Shown: positions 11,857 to 24,283 of the stretch, one piece after another
Numbering within the stretch: position 1 is the first letter of the stretch
Layout: each line of letters begins with the position of its first letter
Source of the DNA: Oryctolagus cuniculus
Lineage: Eukaryota > Chordata > Mammalia > Lagomorpha > Leporidae
Direction: 5' to 3'
NCBI RefSeq assembly: GCF_964237555.1
Contig: NC_091441.1
Span: 123,774,116 to 123,838,115 of the forward strand
Length of the DNA stretch: 64,000 nucleotides
Notes under the pieces: generated by a model
Told to the model about the DNA's origin: nothing
The model's database searches: none
Seen by the model: the letters and a program-made list of their open reading frames with translations, nothing else
Made by a program: the position numbers and the translations under genes

Positions 11857-12069
11857 GGATTGGCATTGTTGGCACAGTGGGTAGAATGGCATCCCAGCTG
11901 GGCAGCTGGTCACGCCCTGGCTGCTCCACTTCTGATCCAGCTCCCTGCTAAGGACCTGGGAAAAGCACGGAAGGATGACCCAAGCATTTAGGCCCCTGCA
12001 CCCAGATGAAGCTCCTGGCTTTTAGCTTCCTTGCAGCTAGCTGAGCAGTAGACCAGCAAAAGGAAACTA
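11857..12069 (+). mobile_element. CSINE whose CT-rich end expanded
   Basis: The head and core of a plus-strand CSINE are present (GGCATTGTTGGCACAGTGGG, CTCCACTTCTGATCCAGCTC, GCCCCTGCACCCAGATGAAG). The normal CT-rich segment passes directly into a 1-kb pyrimidine tract, and no A-rich tail is found beyond it. Confidence 0.85.
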
Positions 12070-13095
12070 CCTCCCTCTCCCTATCTCCCTCTCCCCCCCT
12101 CCCCCTCTTCCTATATCCCTCTCCCTCTCTCTCCCCCTCTCCCTCCCCCTCTTTCCCTCTCTCCCTCTCCCTCCTCCCTCTCCCCCACTCTCTCTTCTCC
12201 TCTCCCTCTCTCCCCCTCCCTATCTCTCTCTCTCCCTCTTTCTCCCCCTCCCCCTCTCTCTCCCCTCCCTATCTCTCCCCCTCTCCTTCTCTCTCCCCCT
12301 CTCCCCATCTCCCCCTCCTTATCTCCCTCTCTCTCTCCCCCTCTCTCCCTCTCCCTCTCTCCCCTTCTCTTTCCCTTTCTCTCTCCATCTCTCCTTCTCC
12401 CTCTTTCCCTCTCCCTCTCCATGTCTCCATCTCTCCCTCTCCCCCTCCCTCCCTCTCTCCCTCTCCCTCCTCCCTCTCCCCCACTCTCTCTTCTCCTCTC
12501 CCTCTCTCCCCCCTCCCTATCTCTCTCTCTCCCTCTTTCTCCCCCTCTCCCTATCTTCCTCTCTCTCCCCCTTCCCTATCTCTCTCTCCCTCTCCCCCTC
12601 TGCCTCTCTCTCCCCTCCCTATCTCTCCCCCTCTCCCTCTCTCTCCCCCTCCTTATCTCCCTCTCTCTCTCTCCCCCTCTCACCCTCTCCTTCTCTCCCC
12701 CTCTCCCTCTCTCCCCTTCTCTTTCCCTTTCTCTCTCCATCTCTCCATCTTTCCTTCTCCCTCTCTTTCCCTCTCCCTCTCCATGTCTCCATCTCTCCCT
12801 CTCCCCCTCCCTCCCTCTCTTCCTCTCCTCCCCTCCCTCTCCCCCTCCCTCTATCCCTCTCCCCTGCCCTCCCTCTCCCCCCTCTCCTCCCCTTCCTCTC
12901 CCCTCCCTCTCCCCCTCTAACCCTCTCCTCCCCTCTCTCTCCCTCTCCCCTCCCTCCTCCCTCCCCCTCTCTCCCTCCCTGCCCCTCTTCCTCTCTCCCT
13001 CTCCCTCTCCCCCTTTCCCTCTCCCTCTCTCTCTCTCCCTTTCCCTCCATCTCCCTCCTTCCTCTCTGCCTCTCTCCCTCTCCCCCCTCTTCCTC
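12070..13095. repeat. Expanded polypyrimidine tract, (CCCTCT)n-like, about 1 kb
   Basis: The plus strand is almost pure C and T for about 1,025 bases. Rare A or G occurs in motifs such as TATCTC, CCATCT, ATGTCTCC and TGCCTC. It is not a simple monomer array, because long variant blocks recur. A block with CCCCCACTCTCTCTTCTCCT occurs near 12182 and again near 12478. A block with CCATGTCTCCATCTCTCC occurs near 12419 and again near 12781. Long pyrimidine frames on either strand here are low-complexity artefacts. Confidence 0.97.
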
Positions 13096-14349
13096 AGTCT
13101 ACTGAAAAGAAACTGAACCAAAGCATCTTTGTGTCAAACCTTCAGTGTGAACACACATGCTGACATTCCCACCACAGGGAAGTCTCAGGGAAGAGTGAGA
13201 CTTCAAGACCCCTAGTCAAACGGTGAATATCACCAGGAGACAGGCACAGAGCCCATGGCCTTTCCCACTTCAGCTGTGGGCACAAATCGATGTATTCACT
13301 TTTGGAATTGCATTCTCAAATTTTTGTTTGCTGCTGATAGTTTTCCTCACCTGAAACTCAAAATTCACCCTCGCAAGGCTGTGAACAGGATGGAGCAGTG
13401 CTTTTCCGTCTTAGATCACAGGGACCTGGGCGAGGCTGATCATCTGAAAACCTCCCTGTGATGCCACTCACTTGACTTGTAGAACATGGGTATATTTTAA
13501 AGTCCTATACTACTCCTCTGGAAGTTCATACGTTCAGGAAAAACCAGATTGTTCATTGCCTCAAATGTTTTCTGTAACAAAGTGTTGTTGAATAAAATCG
13601 TACTGTTTCAGTTAGAGATTAATTCGTGTGTGTGTGGGTGGGTGGGTGTTGCTGGGGTGACATTGTTTAAGGAAAAAAGTAGAAAATGCAATCACCTGGC
13701 TCACTGATTGCCTCATCATTCTGCTGACAAGGGCATTGTGCCGAACGCCACAGTCCCTTTACAGTTCCTTCCCACTCACTCAGGAACTCAGTTTACCATA
13801 TACATGTGCACACTAATTACATTTATCATTATTATTGTTATTCACTTATCATGACAATAATATCAGCTTGTTTTATTGCATGTATTAATTACAATGACCT
13901 TTTGTTTATGGCAAATGACAAGGATATTCCATTCATTGTAGTGATATAAATTCCCTTTTGAAGTAGAATTAATACTAATTGAGTCAACTTAGAGAAAATG
14001 GTTAAATCTATACGAGTACATGAAAAAGAAAAAGCCCATGGACAGGAATGGCTGCAGAGGGACAGGACTCTCCTTTTGTGGGAGGACATGCGGCCAGCTT
14101 GCAGATTGTCATTTGTTGCCTATGTGGACTTACAGATTTTGCTCTATCGTCTGGCTACAGTTCCTTCTCCAAACTATCATCTTTCTAACCTAACATTTTA
14201 GAACTGTTAGTTATCAAACTTTGCAATTTTCAATAATCCTCAAATATACAAAGCATCCTTTTTACACTGCATGTGTCCACCTTATCGTGCTAACCCTCCT
14301 GCTTCTTGACTCTTCCAGTTGCGTCACATTAGATACTTTCAGCTGTGGG
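13096..14349. other. Unique DNA after the pyrimidine tract
   Basis: The tract ends in CTCTTCCTCAG followed by TCTACTG, which resembles a 3' splice site. A 68-codon frame lies at 13255-13461 (+) and an AATAAA at 13591-13596. Together these could mimic a terminal exon, but no homology is recognised. A short TGTG/GGGT run occurs at about 13626-13648. I found nothing else. Confidence 0.45.
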
Positions 14350-14693
14350 TTTTTTTGTTTTTGTTTGTTTGTTTTTGACAGGCAGAGTTGGACAGTGAGA
14401 GAGAGAGAGAGACAGAGAGAAAGGTCTTCCTTTTCCATCGGCTCACTCCCCAATGGCTTCTGCGGCCAGCACGCTGCGCTGATCCGAAGCTGGGAGCCAG
14501 GTGCTTCTCCTGGTCTCCCATGCGGGTGCAGGGCCCAAGGACCTGGGCCATCCTCCACTGCACTCCCGGGCCACAGCAGAGAGCTGGACTGGAAGAGGAG
14601 CAACCGGGACAGAATCCGGCGCCCTGACTGGGACTAGAACCTGGGGTGCCGGCATCGCAGGCGGAGGATTAGCCTAGTGAGCCGCAGTACTGG
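14350..14693 (-). mobile_element. CSINE, fairly young, full length
   Basis: Minus-strand copy with a T/TTTG-rich tail, TTGACAGGCAGAGTTGGACA, the GA block, the full core (GGGCCATCCTCCACTGCACT) and a tRNA-like head (GGAGGATTAGCCTAGTGAGC). The terminal GGCGCCGGCC is mutated. Confidence 0.95.
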
Positions 14694-15298
14694 TTTTTAC
14701 TACCTGCTCATCTTTAAAGAATTCTCCCCCCGCCCCGCCCCCATCCCATCCCTCCCAGAGAGTCAGAGGTTTCAGGGCATTTCAGCACATGGGAAAACTG
14801 TCGCAGGCATCCCGACACTTTCACTTGCTTCCCTTTCTTCCTCACTTCCTGGTTCCAGAAACTCCCTCTTTGTCTCTTTCTCCTCTCTCCCCTTCCTTCT
14901 TCTCTCCCCTCCTTCTCTCTCTCTGTAACCCTCCCTCCCCTCCTTCCTTGTCCTCAGACAGACACCACCACCTACACTTTGCTTCTCTTTCATTTTGCCC
15001 TGACCTTCTGAGCATTGCTGGGGACAGCTGAGGTTATGGGCAGTCTTTTCAACACCACCTCAGCCAGCCCCAACAAGAAAAGCTCTCTCATACAGGAGCT
15101 CAGGTTTGCAGTTAAATCAGGAAATAATTGTTCTTTTGTAGCTATATTAAGTTTTCATTTTGAATAATGACATTTCACTTTAAAATATTCTTGGTTCTAC
15201 TCTTCTTAGATGATTTTTAAATGAGTAGAGATACTCTAGTTACTTATATTTCAGCATATTTTTTGAAGTTCATTTATTGAAAAGATTTGCATATTCTT
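14694..15298. other. Unique DNA with a CT-rich patch
   Basis: Pyrimidine-rich sequence at about 14825-14950 (CTTCCT/CTCTCC runs) gives long frames of biased composition on both strands. No gene is supported. Confidence 0.5.
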
Positions 15299-15643
15299 GG
15301 GGCCAGCATTGTGGTGTAGCTGGTAAAGTCATCACCTGCAATGCCAGCAACGCATGCAGGCACCAGCTCAAGTTCCAGCTGCTTCACTTCCAATTCAGCT
15401 CCACGCTAGTGGTCTGGGAAAAGCAGCAGAAGATGGCCCAGGTGCTTGGGCCTCTGCCACCCACATGGAGACCTTGGAGAAGCTCCTGGCTCCTGACTCT
15501 GGATTCGGCCTGGCCCTGCCTTGGCCACTGTGGTCATCTGGGGGGTGAACCAGTGGATGCAAGGTCTCTCCCTCTCTCTCTGTTTCTCCCTCTCTGTAGC
15601 TCTTACTTTCAAATAAATACATAAATATTTTTGTTTAAAAAAT
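15299..15643 (+). mobile_element. CSINE, full length
   Basis: Plus-strand copy from GGGGCCAGCATTGTGGTGTA through AAGCAGCAGAAGATGGCCCA and AGCTCCTGGCTCCTGACTCT to a CT-rich end and an AAATAAATACATAAAT tail. Possible short flanking matches (CATATT) do not prove a target-site duplication. Confidence 0.93.
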
Positions 15644-18600
15644 CGACATATTGTTAAGAAAATTCACAATTTCATTTAAGTGTACATAACTCTTTTCACT
15701 TATATATTGTGTTTTCTTGTCAAATCGACTTCCTAAGTAATTGAGTAGATTTTTGTTTTAAAATGAAGCACTTTCTGAAAATCATTGACATGTGGAAATG
15801 GCAGCAGTTCCCCAGAGCCTTGAAAGCAATTGTGTAAAAAGACCAATTTCAACTGACTTTAAGAAGTTCGAGAGTTCAGTAAACACAGCAGCTTGAGTGT
15901 TAACCGTATTTTCAAACTGGCAAATGTGAGAGGCACTTGAACACATAAGTGTTCCACTAAGCCTGAGGCCCCCATTCATTACCTTTGGTTTCTAATGAAC
16001 AAGTACATGTCCTTGAGAACTTGGCTTAAACACCACTTCTTTCAGTACATCTGCCATGACCATGTGAACTGGGTAACGACATGATTGTAAAATGTGTGAT
16101 CTCACTGCGCTTCTCATCTCGATGATGCCCGTGTTTAACATCTGAGACACAAAGGGGCGAGAGAGAGAGATGCCCAGTGTGGCAGTGGTGAATACACAAA
16201 CACAGGCTCAGAACTCTTCCTACACGTAATTCCAAAACAAACAGTGCAAGATGTGAAAAACAGAAACGACGGGAGTGATGAAGCCAGAACAGCTGTCACA
16301 TTCAGGCTGTGTCAGGAGTGCGGCTGAACGTGAACTTGACTGACGTGGAGCCCATTGCTGCTCTGGGCTGGCCTTTCTGACAGGTCTCTGCTCCTGGTCC
16401 TGAGAACGCTCCTCTCCCCTGCGCCAAACTCATGCTCCCATTCGCTTGGTCTGAACTGGCAGCTGGATTGCAATTTCTTGTTGCACAGATGGAGGACAAG
16501 GCGCTGGAGTGATGGCCTGCAGGGGACCTCGTGCAATCAACACAGCAATCCAGACTCCAGGCTGTTCCACGCTTGCTTATGTTTTCTGCACTTGTGTCTG
16601 TCTTCCCGATATTCCAGAAGGAGCATTAACACCTCCTTAGGAATTCCCGCTTTCCAGCTACACAAGAGATCCAGGTCTCGATTTCTCTTCTAGCATCTTC
16701 ATTCCAGGGAAAATCATTTGCCTGGTCCCAGATTTTCAGGCAGCTTGACCCCCGGTCTATCTGATTACCTCTAAAGATAACTGAGCCAAATGCTCCCCTA
16801 TTTACAGTATTTACTTTATAAGCTCAGACCTAACATCTCAGTTTTGCTAATAAATCTCGCTTCTCTGTAAGGGTTTCTCAGAAAAACACTAAATTCTTCT
16901 TGCTGCTGAAGACTCTCTTCCCACCAGCTTGTCTGGAGATGGTCTCTCACTGCGGCAAGTTCCCAGCAGACAATTTCTAGTCTATTTATTTAAAGACTGC
17001 TTTTCCATACAGCTAAAAATGATATGATGTCATAAAGTATAAATTAGAATTTATATAGAAAACATAACATGTTCCAGGCATGGTTTTACTGGATTATTAA
17101 TTCCTACTGTAGCCTCAGATAATTGGGTTATAAATAGGCACATAGGATAAAAACTTCCATCTCCACCCCCAAGTTTAGTACGATTTTAAACAGCCTTCTC
17201 AAGGCTTTTGTTCATTTGACCTAATTAAACTGTAAGATGCCATTGCAAACCACCAATGAGTCCATGGTATCATGGTATCATATTAAAAAATACACAAGTT
17301 CCTGTTTCTGCACTCTCAGGAGCCAACGTGTGATTTTCTTTGCAGCTGAAATTAACACCGGGACCCTCAGAGTGATTTAGTGCTGCGTACATCAGTGTTT
17401 GCCTCCTACTCATAATTCTATCCAAGGGTTTTTGTTTTTAATTTTTAAAATTCCACCTATTATACAAAACTTCAAGCTGAATTTGAGTACTGAGACTCTT
17501 ACGGCTCCATGTGAAGTCACAGCCTGCAGGGACTGTAGCTCAGGTGACGGCCGGGCGGTGGCTGAGTTGGTGACTCTGATCCCTGCAGCCTCACATGGCT
17601 CTGGTGTTGAACCTTTGTTTCCTAGCTACGTGGAGGACTCAGGAGAAAGCAGTCTTCGGCATCCCATGTGAGCTGGAGATCAGACGTATGGCCCCCACAG
17701 CCAAAAGCTGGAATTTCTAGCTCTGAAATCTAGAGCCCACAGACTACAGTCTCATCATTTTAGCTCAGAGGGACTTTAAACATGACCGAGTCCCACTGTG
17801 GATGACTCCATCTTTAAACAAAAACTGATGGATTCATTTTTCCCACAGTGTTTCATCATATTTACCCAGCATTTTGAAATTCTAAGCAACACATAATGAT
17901 AACTGGAATATCACAGAATTCACTTAATTTCACCCGGAAGCATCTTGTAGGTGCCGAGTTGATAGACTGTACATAGAGGAAAACACGTGCAGCCTTCCTG
18001 AGTCTTCTGGAAGACGGGCTGTGGGTTGACGCTGCTCTCTGCGAGGTCTTACTCTGGCTAAATGGCAATGCAGGCGTAGCAGCAGAACCTCTCAGTCAAG
18101 GATGACGTCCGTCAAGGATTTTGGTGTGGCAGAGCCCCAACACCAACAGCCCTCCAGGAACACACTGGGCGTTCGCCTTGGTGGGGATTTGAAGCAAAGA
18201 CTGGAGCACAACAGGCATGTCATTCAAGCCCTCCAGGGAACCCCTTAAACCTTTCAGCCCACAGCCAGCAGACTGAGCCAGCAATGTCACCTGGGACACA
18301 GGCCCATAACCTGCTTCTCCATGTGCCCAGAAACATCTTGTAGATCACACGTTTACCAGGGACATGTTTCTCAAACTCTCACCTCACTTAGCAAAAGCGG
18401 GAGAACCCACTGTGGTCCTGATGATGCTGAGAAGACCTGACTGTGTGTCATGCACTGCCTCATTTGCAAGGCAGGGTTGACATACATGACAGTGCGTGGC
18501 CTCACCCAACAGTTGTCAAATGTGAACTGTGTTTATCTCATGGAGGTGGAAAAGGAGGCCCAGGCAGATGTACCCCTTACCTTGCTATGGCAGAGCTAGG

Positions 18601-19110
18601 CTCTGAGTGCTGGTAGGGGTGACTCAGAAAGGCACACCCCTCTATCCCACGGGACATCCTGTTCACCACCTACACCTATGCACATGGTACGGTGACGTCT
18701 GTGCACAACCATGGTCAACTAAGCCAATGACTCAGATTCTGTCTCATTTTCAAATGTATGTAGAATTTGCAAGATTGAAAATCGGACAAGAGGAATGTCT
18801 ATGTGTGTTCCTTCACAGAAGAGTTGTTTCTGAACTGAGTATGGGTGTGGGCACAGGTTCCAGAGATCTGATGACTTTTCTGGGCTAATCCTTATTTCAA
18901 ACAAGGTCACCTTGTTTGAACACTTGCCTGGGCAGTGTTCCCCACGTTGCCTGTGATCTCCATCTCCCAGTGGCCTCCGGAAGAGCTGGCATTGGAAAAA
19001 TCTGGCTCAAAAAGATGACACCAACACTTCCATCTTATTCTTTAGTCAGCAACCATTTCCCTTTGTTTAAAGTTAAAAGAAATAATATTTAAGTACTGTA
19101 AGTGCTGTAC
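15644..19110. other. Unique non-coding DNA, one possible MIR
   Basis: About 3.5 kb without a recognised gene. A stretch near 17065-17150 (GTTCCAGGCATGGTTTTACT, then ATTATTAATTCCTACTGTAG) resembles a decayed MIR. Frames up to 112 codons overlap each other near 16.3-16.7 kb and show no domain. Confidence 0.5.
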
Positions 19111-19122
19111 AAAACTTCTAAA

Positions 19123-19429
19123 ACTCATTGGGTTTGTGGCACAGTGGGTTAAGCCTCTGCAGGCAAGACTGGCATCCCATTTCGGAGAGTTGGTTGGAGT
19201 CCCAGCTGCTCTGCTTCCAAGCCACCTCCCTGCAGAAGACAAGCCCAGTGACTGGGCCCCCGCACCCGTGTGGGAGACCCAGAGGAAGCTCCTGGCTCCT
19301 GGCTTCGGATCGGCACAGCTCAGGCCATTGTGGTCATCTGGGGAGTAAACCAGAGGATGGAAGACTCTCTCTGTCTCTACCTTTCTCTGTAACTCTGTCT
19401 TGCAAATAAATAAAATAAAATCTTTAAAA
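19123..19429 (+). mobile_element. CSINE with clear target-site duplication
   Basis: Plus-strand CSINE ending in GCAAATAAATAAAATAAAAT. The 12-bp sequence AAAACTTCTAAA flanks it exactly at 19111-19122 and 19430-19441, as expected for L1-mediated insertion. The head is eroded. Confidence 0.93.
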
Positions 19430-19441
19430 AAAACTTCTAAA

Positions 19442-22400
19442 TCCATGCTTCATTTATTAATGTCTCAATGATCTTTTCAATTGACTTGTTCAATTATTCA
19501 GAATTTATTTGTGTAATTAAAAATGGTCAGTTTTTACTTTGTTTTGTAATTAGATGTTTTCTCATTGCACAAAGGTGTGCATGCAGACCCACGTACACAT
19601 TACTAAGGAATCCAAACTGCACAGATCTGCAGCTTCAGTTGGGTCAAGTCGTACACGTGTGCTCTTGCAGGCCATTATCTACAGAGTTTCTTTAGGAGGA
19701 AGTAGTCTCAGCCCGAGGTGAATCTCGGAAGTGTCTCACACCTTACTGGTGTGCTGTGCAGACACACCTTCCTCGATTTGGCCAAAGGGGAAACAAGGCA
19801 TTCGCCACTCATGTTGTGAAAGAATTGACTTCTGCCTGATTTGGCTGAATGATACAACTGGAAAGGCTCTTAGAATCATGCAAAATGCTGGCCTATCCAA
19901 GCCTATAACCCTCTGAAGATCCTCTTTCTCAGAAGCATTTGTCTCAGTTTGGATGCAGGAGTGAACGGACAACGAGAGATTCTGTGCCCATGGTGTCATC
20001 CCTGGAAAGTGTCCTTTCAAATGAATGTGTGAAGACAGGGAGAGTCCTGTCTCCGTGTTATCTTTGAAAACACACATGATATGCAGAATATAGGCAGATG
20101 AAAGAAAAAAAAGATTCAATTTAAGACAGCATTAAAAATGAGCAAAACACATTGGTCCTTGTTCCAACAAGGTTCCGGGAAGCCTCTTTCCAGTAATAAG
20201 CACAGGAATAAAGAAGAGGAGAAACATCTCTTAACACTGCTGTAGCTTGAGTGGAAATACTGTAACACATGCAATTATAGGAGTGTGAGGAGTCTGGGCG
20301 TGAAAAAGCCAAACTAATGAGAGCTTTGTGCAACATCCAGTGTCACAAAGTTGCAGTCTGTCAGAAGTTTTGGTCTCAAGAGGTGTCAGCAGAGGAAATA
20401 ATGAGGAGAGCCTGGCGGGGACGCCTGTGTGAGAGGTGCCGTGGGGCAGAAATAATTGGAGGCAAAGGCTCCCTGCGCCCTGACAGGTGCCCTGGCTTCC
20501 ACCAGGAATGGACTCCCTAAAACACTGAGCCAGGGAAGCATGAAAAATCCTCGTGATGGTCTTGATACTGCGTTTGGACAGAGGACGTGAGGAGACGCTA
20601 GCTTAAGTGGAGTTCAGGCCGTACCTGCTGAGCAGCTAGGAGGCCACTAGCAGGGGGTTCAGGCCAAAGCGTGTGCTAACCTCAAGTTCCCAGCGGGTGT
20701 TGGCTGGGACAACCTGGACGTGGCTTCCAAGTCTCCACCCATTGTCTTGAGAGCTGAGTGGGCTGAGAAGCATCAGCTCTTCGGGTGGCCAGGCAGTCAG
20801 CAGCCCTGGGAGAGTCCATGTCACCTCCCAGAAGCACAGCAGATGGCTTCCTACCCATGAGCACCCTAGGAGCACCAGTGCTGGTTTAGAAGCCAAGAAG
20901 GCACCAAAAACTTTGCTACAAAAAAGAAAATTCTGGGTACTCTCCCATTTTCCAAAAAAAAAAAAATTTACTTCTGTTATCTAAATCAGATTTCTCATAG
21001 ATACTAATTTTCTGTCTCAGCGAGCTAAGGTGTTGCCACAGCGGTGTGACCTCAGCACTTGCTTACTTGTGCCCTGACATCCTTGAATGAGTGCACAGTG
21101 AGTGTCTGACCAGAGTCTTTGGGTCCCTGGCAGGCACAGGAATCGCTGCGCATCTTTGCTGGGCTTCTGTTGCCAGGGGCTAGTGAGGGAAGGGACAGAG
21201 TGGCCGCTCACTCATTTCTTCAGGTTCCTATTCGATTGGCCCAGCCAAGCCTGCTGCCTCCACAGAGCAAGTTACTGCCCCAGGTTCCATGTCGGCTCTG
21301 ATACACAAGACATTAGAAATCCTGTTTGAAAAGCTCATTTCATTGTTCTACTTTTTTCAACGTATAGAAAAAACGAGTGCAAGTGACTCACTCTGAGCAG
21401 GATGAGATCATCACATCGTGAACAGAAGGAACTGCTGATGGGCCCATTTTCTACATTTCCAGTTGTCTCCTAACAAATGTAAGTCGTGCCACATTCTGTC
21501 TGTATGTTCACAGTTCAAATAGCAAAAGATAGCTGTAAGGAAGGGCTGAAAATGAGGAAAGATTGGATCATCTTATTGTCTGGAGCAAATGAAGAGATGA
21601 AAGTAGAAAAGACTCCAGATTGTTCCAGAAATCACTGATAGCTAGCTGTTTATGATATCAAACAAAACATTAATCAAACGCACTTCCAGAAAGCACTGTG
21701 TGCACGTCCCTTTCCAGAGACTGACTGGCAGCAGTGCAGGGCACTTCCACTCTGACCCTGGCTCGTGAGATCTGCCACAACTGCAGAGCCCCGTGACCCA
21801 GCCTCCGTTCCACCAGGCCTTGAGCCTACTCACCTGCAGCCTCTTTAACTCCGGGCCTTCAGCTCCCCATTACCCCAGGGGACCTGGGGGACATTCATCC
21901 AGTTCTCTGTGGCTGACATGGAAGCACTTCCCAGCGGTGGAAAGGGCCCATCTACTGCATTCTCTCACTTCTCCTTCACAGCATGTCAAGTGCTGATTAT
22001 CAGCTCCCCACACCTGAAGCAGCTGCAGCTGATGGAGCCACGCAACTGGCCATGAACTCTGCAGAACAGTGCAGGCCACGGATTTCAAGGCTCGTGTCCG
22101 TGGCTGAGTCCACATTGCATGTTCACCATGCACTGGTTCTCATCGCAACCACACAAAGCATGCCACTTTTCCACACCCCCATCTGCTGAGCACAGGAAGG
22201 GGGGGGGGGCAGCGACCTAGTGCAGCTGTGTTGTGTCGTGGTGAGGAGCACCCAGGAAGGAGGCAGCCCTTTGTAGGCAGAGTGAGCACACGGGCCTTGG
22301 CTGAACTGACTCCAGGTCTCTCCCTCTGGCCCTGGGGATTCCAAATGACCTGTTCCTCACTCTTCAGTGGACACAGCTTCAGAACTGTTGCTGCTAAATA

Positions 22401-23053
22401 TGGAATTGTTACAAGAGGGCTACTCCCTCTCAAGCTGGAAAGAAAAGCCAGATGACCTTTCAGAGTCTGTGAAGTCAGCTTGAGCATCTCTCCATTTTCC
22501 TAAGGCTGCTGAATAACTCTAAGTAAAAGTTCATGACCATTTGTTTTTGGCTTTGTGTTGCTATAATCAGCCTTTTCTGTTATTTTCTTAGGCGTTCAAA
22601 ACTGGATGTTCAAAACAGTTATTATTTCTAAATATTTTTAGAAAGGGAACTTACAGAATAGCCATATCAACAATGACGTTTGACAATTATAATAAACTGC
22701 TGTGAGATGACACAGCCCCGCGACATTCCTACTTGTGACTTCTGGTGCAAAACCTTTCAAGTGTGAACCAGATTTGAATGCTTGGGCTTAGTTGTAGCTA
22801 CAGAAATGTTATAGGTAGAAGTCACATTATATAAAAATGTATTTTAGATATAATCTGTTTGACAAATATAATTGTTTCTTTACATCATTTTTCAACCATC
22901 AACATTTCACATAAATTAAAATCAGAGCACTGTCTTCATAAAATTTGCATCACAAAACTCCAGTTATTTTCAGTTAGTTAATACTCTACCCCTCACACCT
23001 ACATGGGCAGAAACATTTTTTTTCTGTCGCATATATGGCATATATTTGACTCT
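19442..23053. other. Unique non-coding DNA
   Basis: No repeat or gene is recognised across about 3.6 kb. Minor features are an (A)13 run near 20955 and a G run at about 22200-22209. Frames of 60-115 codons overlap on opposite strands at 21.6-22.5 kb and look like chance. Confidence 0.5.
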
Positions 23054-23300
23054 GTTTAAAGATTATTTACTTGAAAAACAGAGAGACAAAGAAAGGCAGG
23101 GATAGACACAGAGAGCAAGAGACCCCAACCACCGGTTCACTCCCCAGATACCCACAACAGGTGGGGCTAAACCAGCTGAAGTCCAGAGCTGGAAACCAGT
23201 CCAGGTCTCCCAGTGGGGTGGCAGGACCCTAGTGATGTGAGCGATCACCTCAAGAACGGAGCTGGGACTTGAACCCAGGCACTCCGAGTAGCTTCTCCAG
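23054..23300 (-). mobile_element. Old CSINE
   Basis: Minus-strand diverged copy: AAAGATTATTTACTTGAAAA tail, GA-rich segment, CCAGGTCTCCCAGTGGGGTG core and GAGCTGGGACTTGAACCCAG near the head. It is substantially mutated. Confidence 0.82.
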
Positions 23301-24236
23301 AACATTATAATCTACCTGGGAAACCAGTTAAGACTACGTCCCTCAGGTTTCCTGTGTGCAAGCCTCTTGTAGCGTGACTATACACAATCTTCCCCTCACC
23401 ATCGGTGTCTTTCTGAACCCTTGGGTCAGGTGGGTTGTGCGTATCGCTTTGACAAAGGGTCCTGCATGCCACCACCTGCACTCCTGTCATTTGCTACCAC
23501 CATGAAAACAAGCTCAACACGCTCTGCCAGATAACCAAGTCTGCACAGCTGGGCCGGGTGACCACCAACCAGGTGTTAACTGAGTGAGGTCTATCCTAGG
23601 ACACCCGACCCTCAGCTCATCTGCCAGGTGGGCCCAGATGCAGAGTGCACCAGCCAGGAGGGGCGCAGGTCAGCAGAACTGCCCACGGAGGAGGCAGCAG
23701 TGGCAGATACTCATGGGTCAAGCCACTCCACACGGTGGGTGCTCTCTTACACAGCACCTGTCGGTAGACCCTCCTCCAGTGATGCCACATGGGCTCATTA
23801 CCTTAGCCCCCACAACAAGACTCCTCAGTCCACAGCCATCAGTGAAGAGTCCACAGGAACAAATCTCTGTCAGAGTACCTAGAGTGGCCTCAGCCTTCCC
23901 AACGTGTATCACATCCACCCAGTTGGCCGCAAGCTCTGCTTCTCTCCCGCTGGCGACCTGGGGCAGGCCTCCTGGCCTCCTGGGCCCTCAACCTTTAACC
24001 CTAAAGTATTTCCCACCACCTCATGCTCCCGGAGACACAGAACCTGGACACTACCCTGCTACTTTGGAAACAACTCCAGGAAACTCGCACTGACTTTCCA
24101 TGCTTTCTATCACTACAGATCTGGAGCCTCTCGCCAGCCTGCACCTGCGTGTCTGTGCTCCCCAGCGTTCCAAGACACCTTCCTCTGCGGTACCTAGTGC
24201 CTTGGCCAACATTTAAATGAAATGAACGGTTTTGCG

Positions 24237-24283
24237 TTTCGTTTTTGTTTTTGTTTTTGTTTGTTTGTTTGTTTGTTTTTTGG
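24237..24283. repeat. (GTTTTT)n/(GTTT)n simple repeat
   Basis: About 47 bp of GTTTTT then GTTT units. It resembles the reverse complement of an A-rich retroposon tail but has no recognisable body. Confidence 0.85.

Noticed and set aside
12111..13121. Long frames (up to 231 codons on + and 181 on -) in the pyrimidine tract
   Set aside because: They translate to Ser/Leu/Pro or Arg/Glu/Gly repeats only because a CT repeat rarely forms stop codons. There is no coding signal.
22200..22210. G run as a quadruplex
   Set aside because: It is a single run without the further G tracts needed for a clear quadruplex motif. The same holds for the run at 48880.
23584..24093. 169-codon Pro/Ser/Thr-rich frame as a gene
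   Set aside because: It shows no domain or splice context, and other-phase and opposite-strand frames overlap it.
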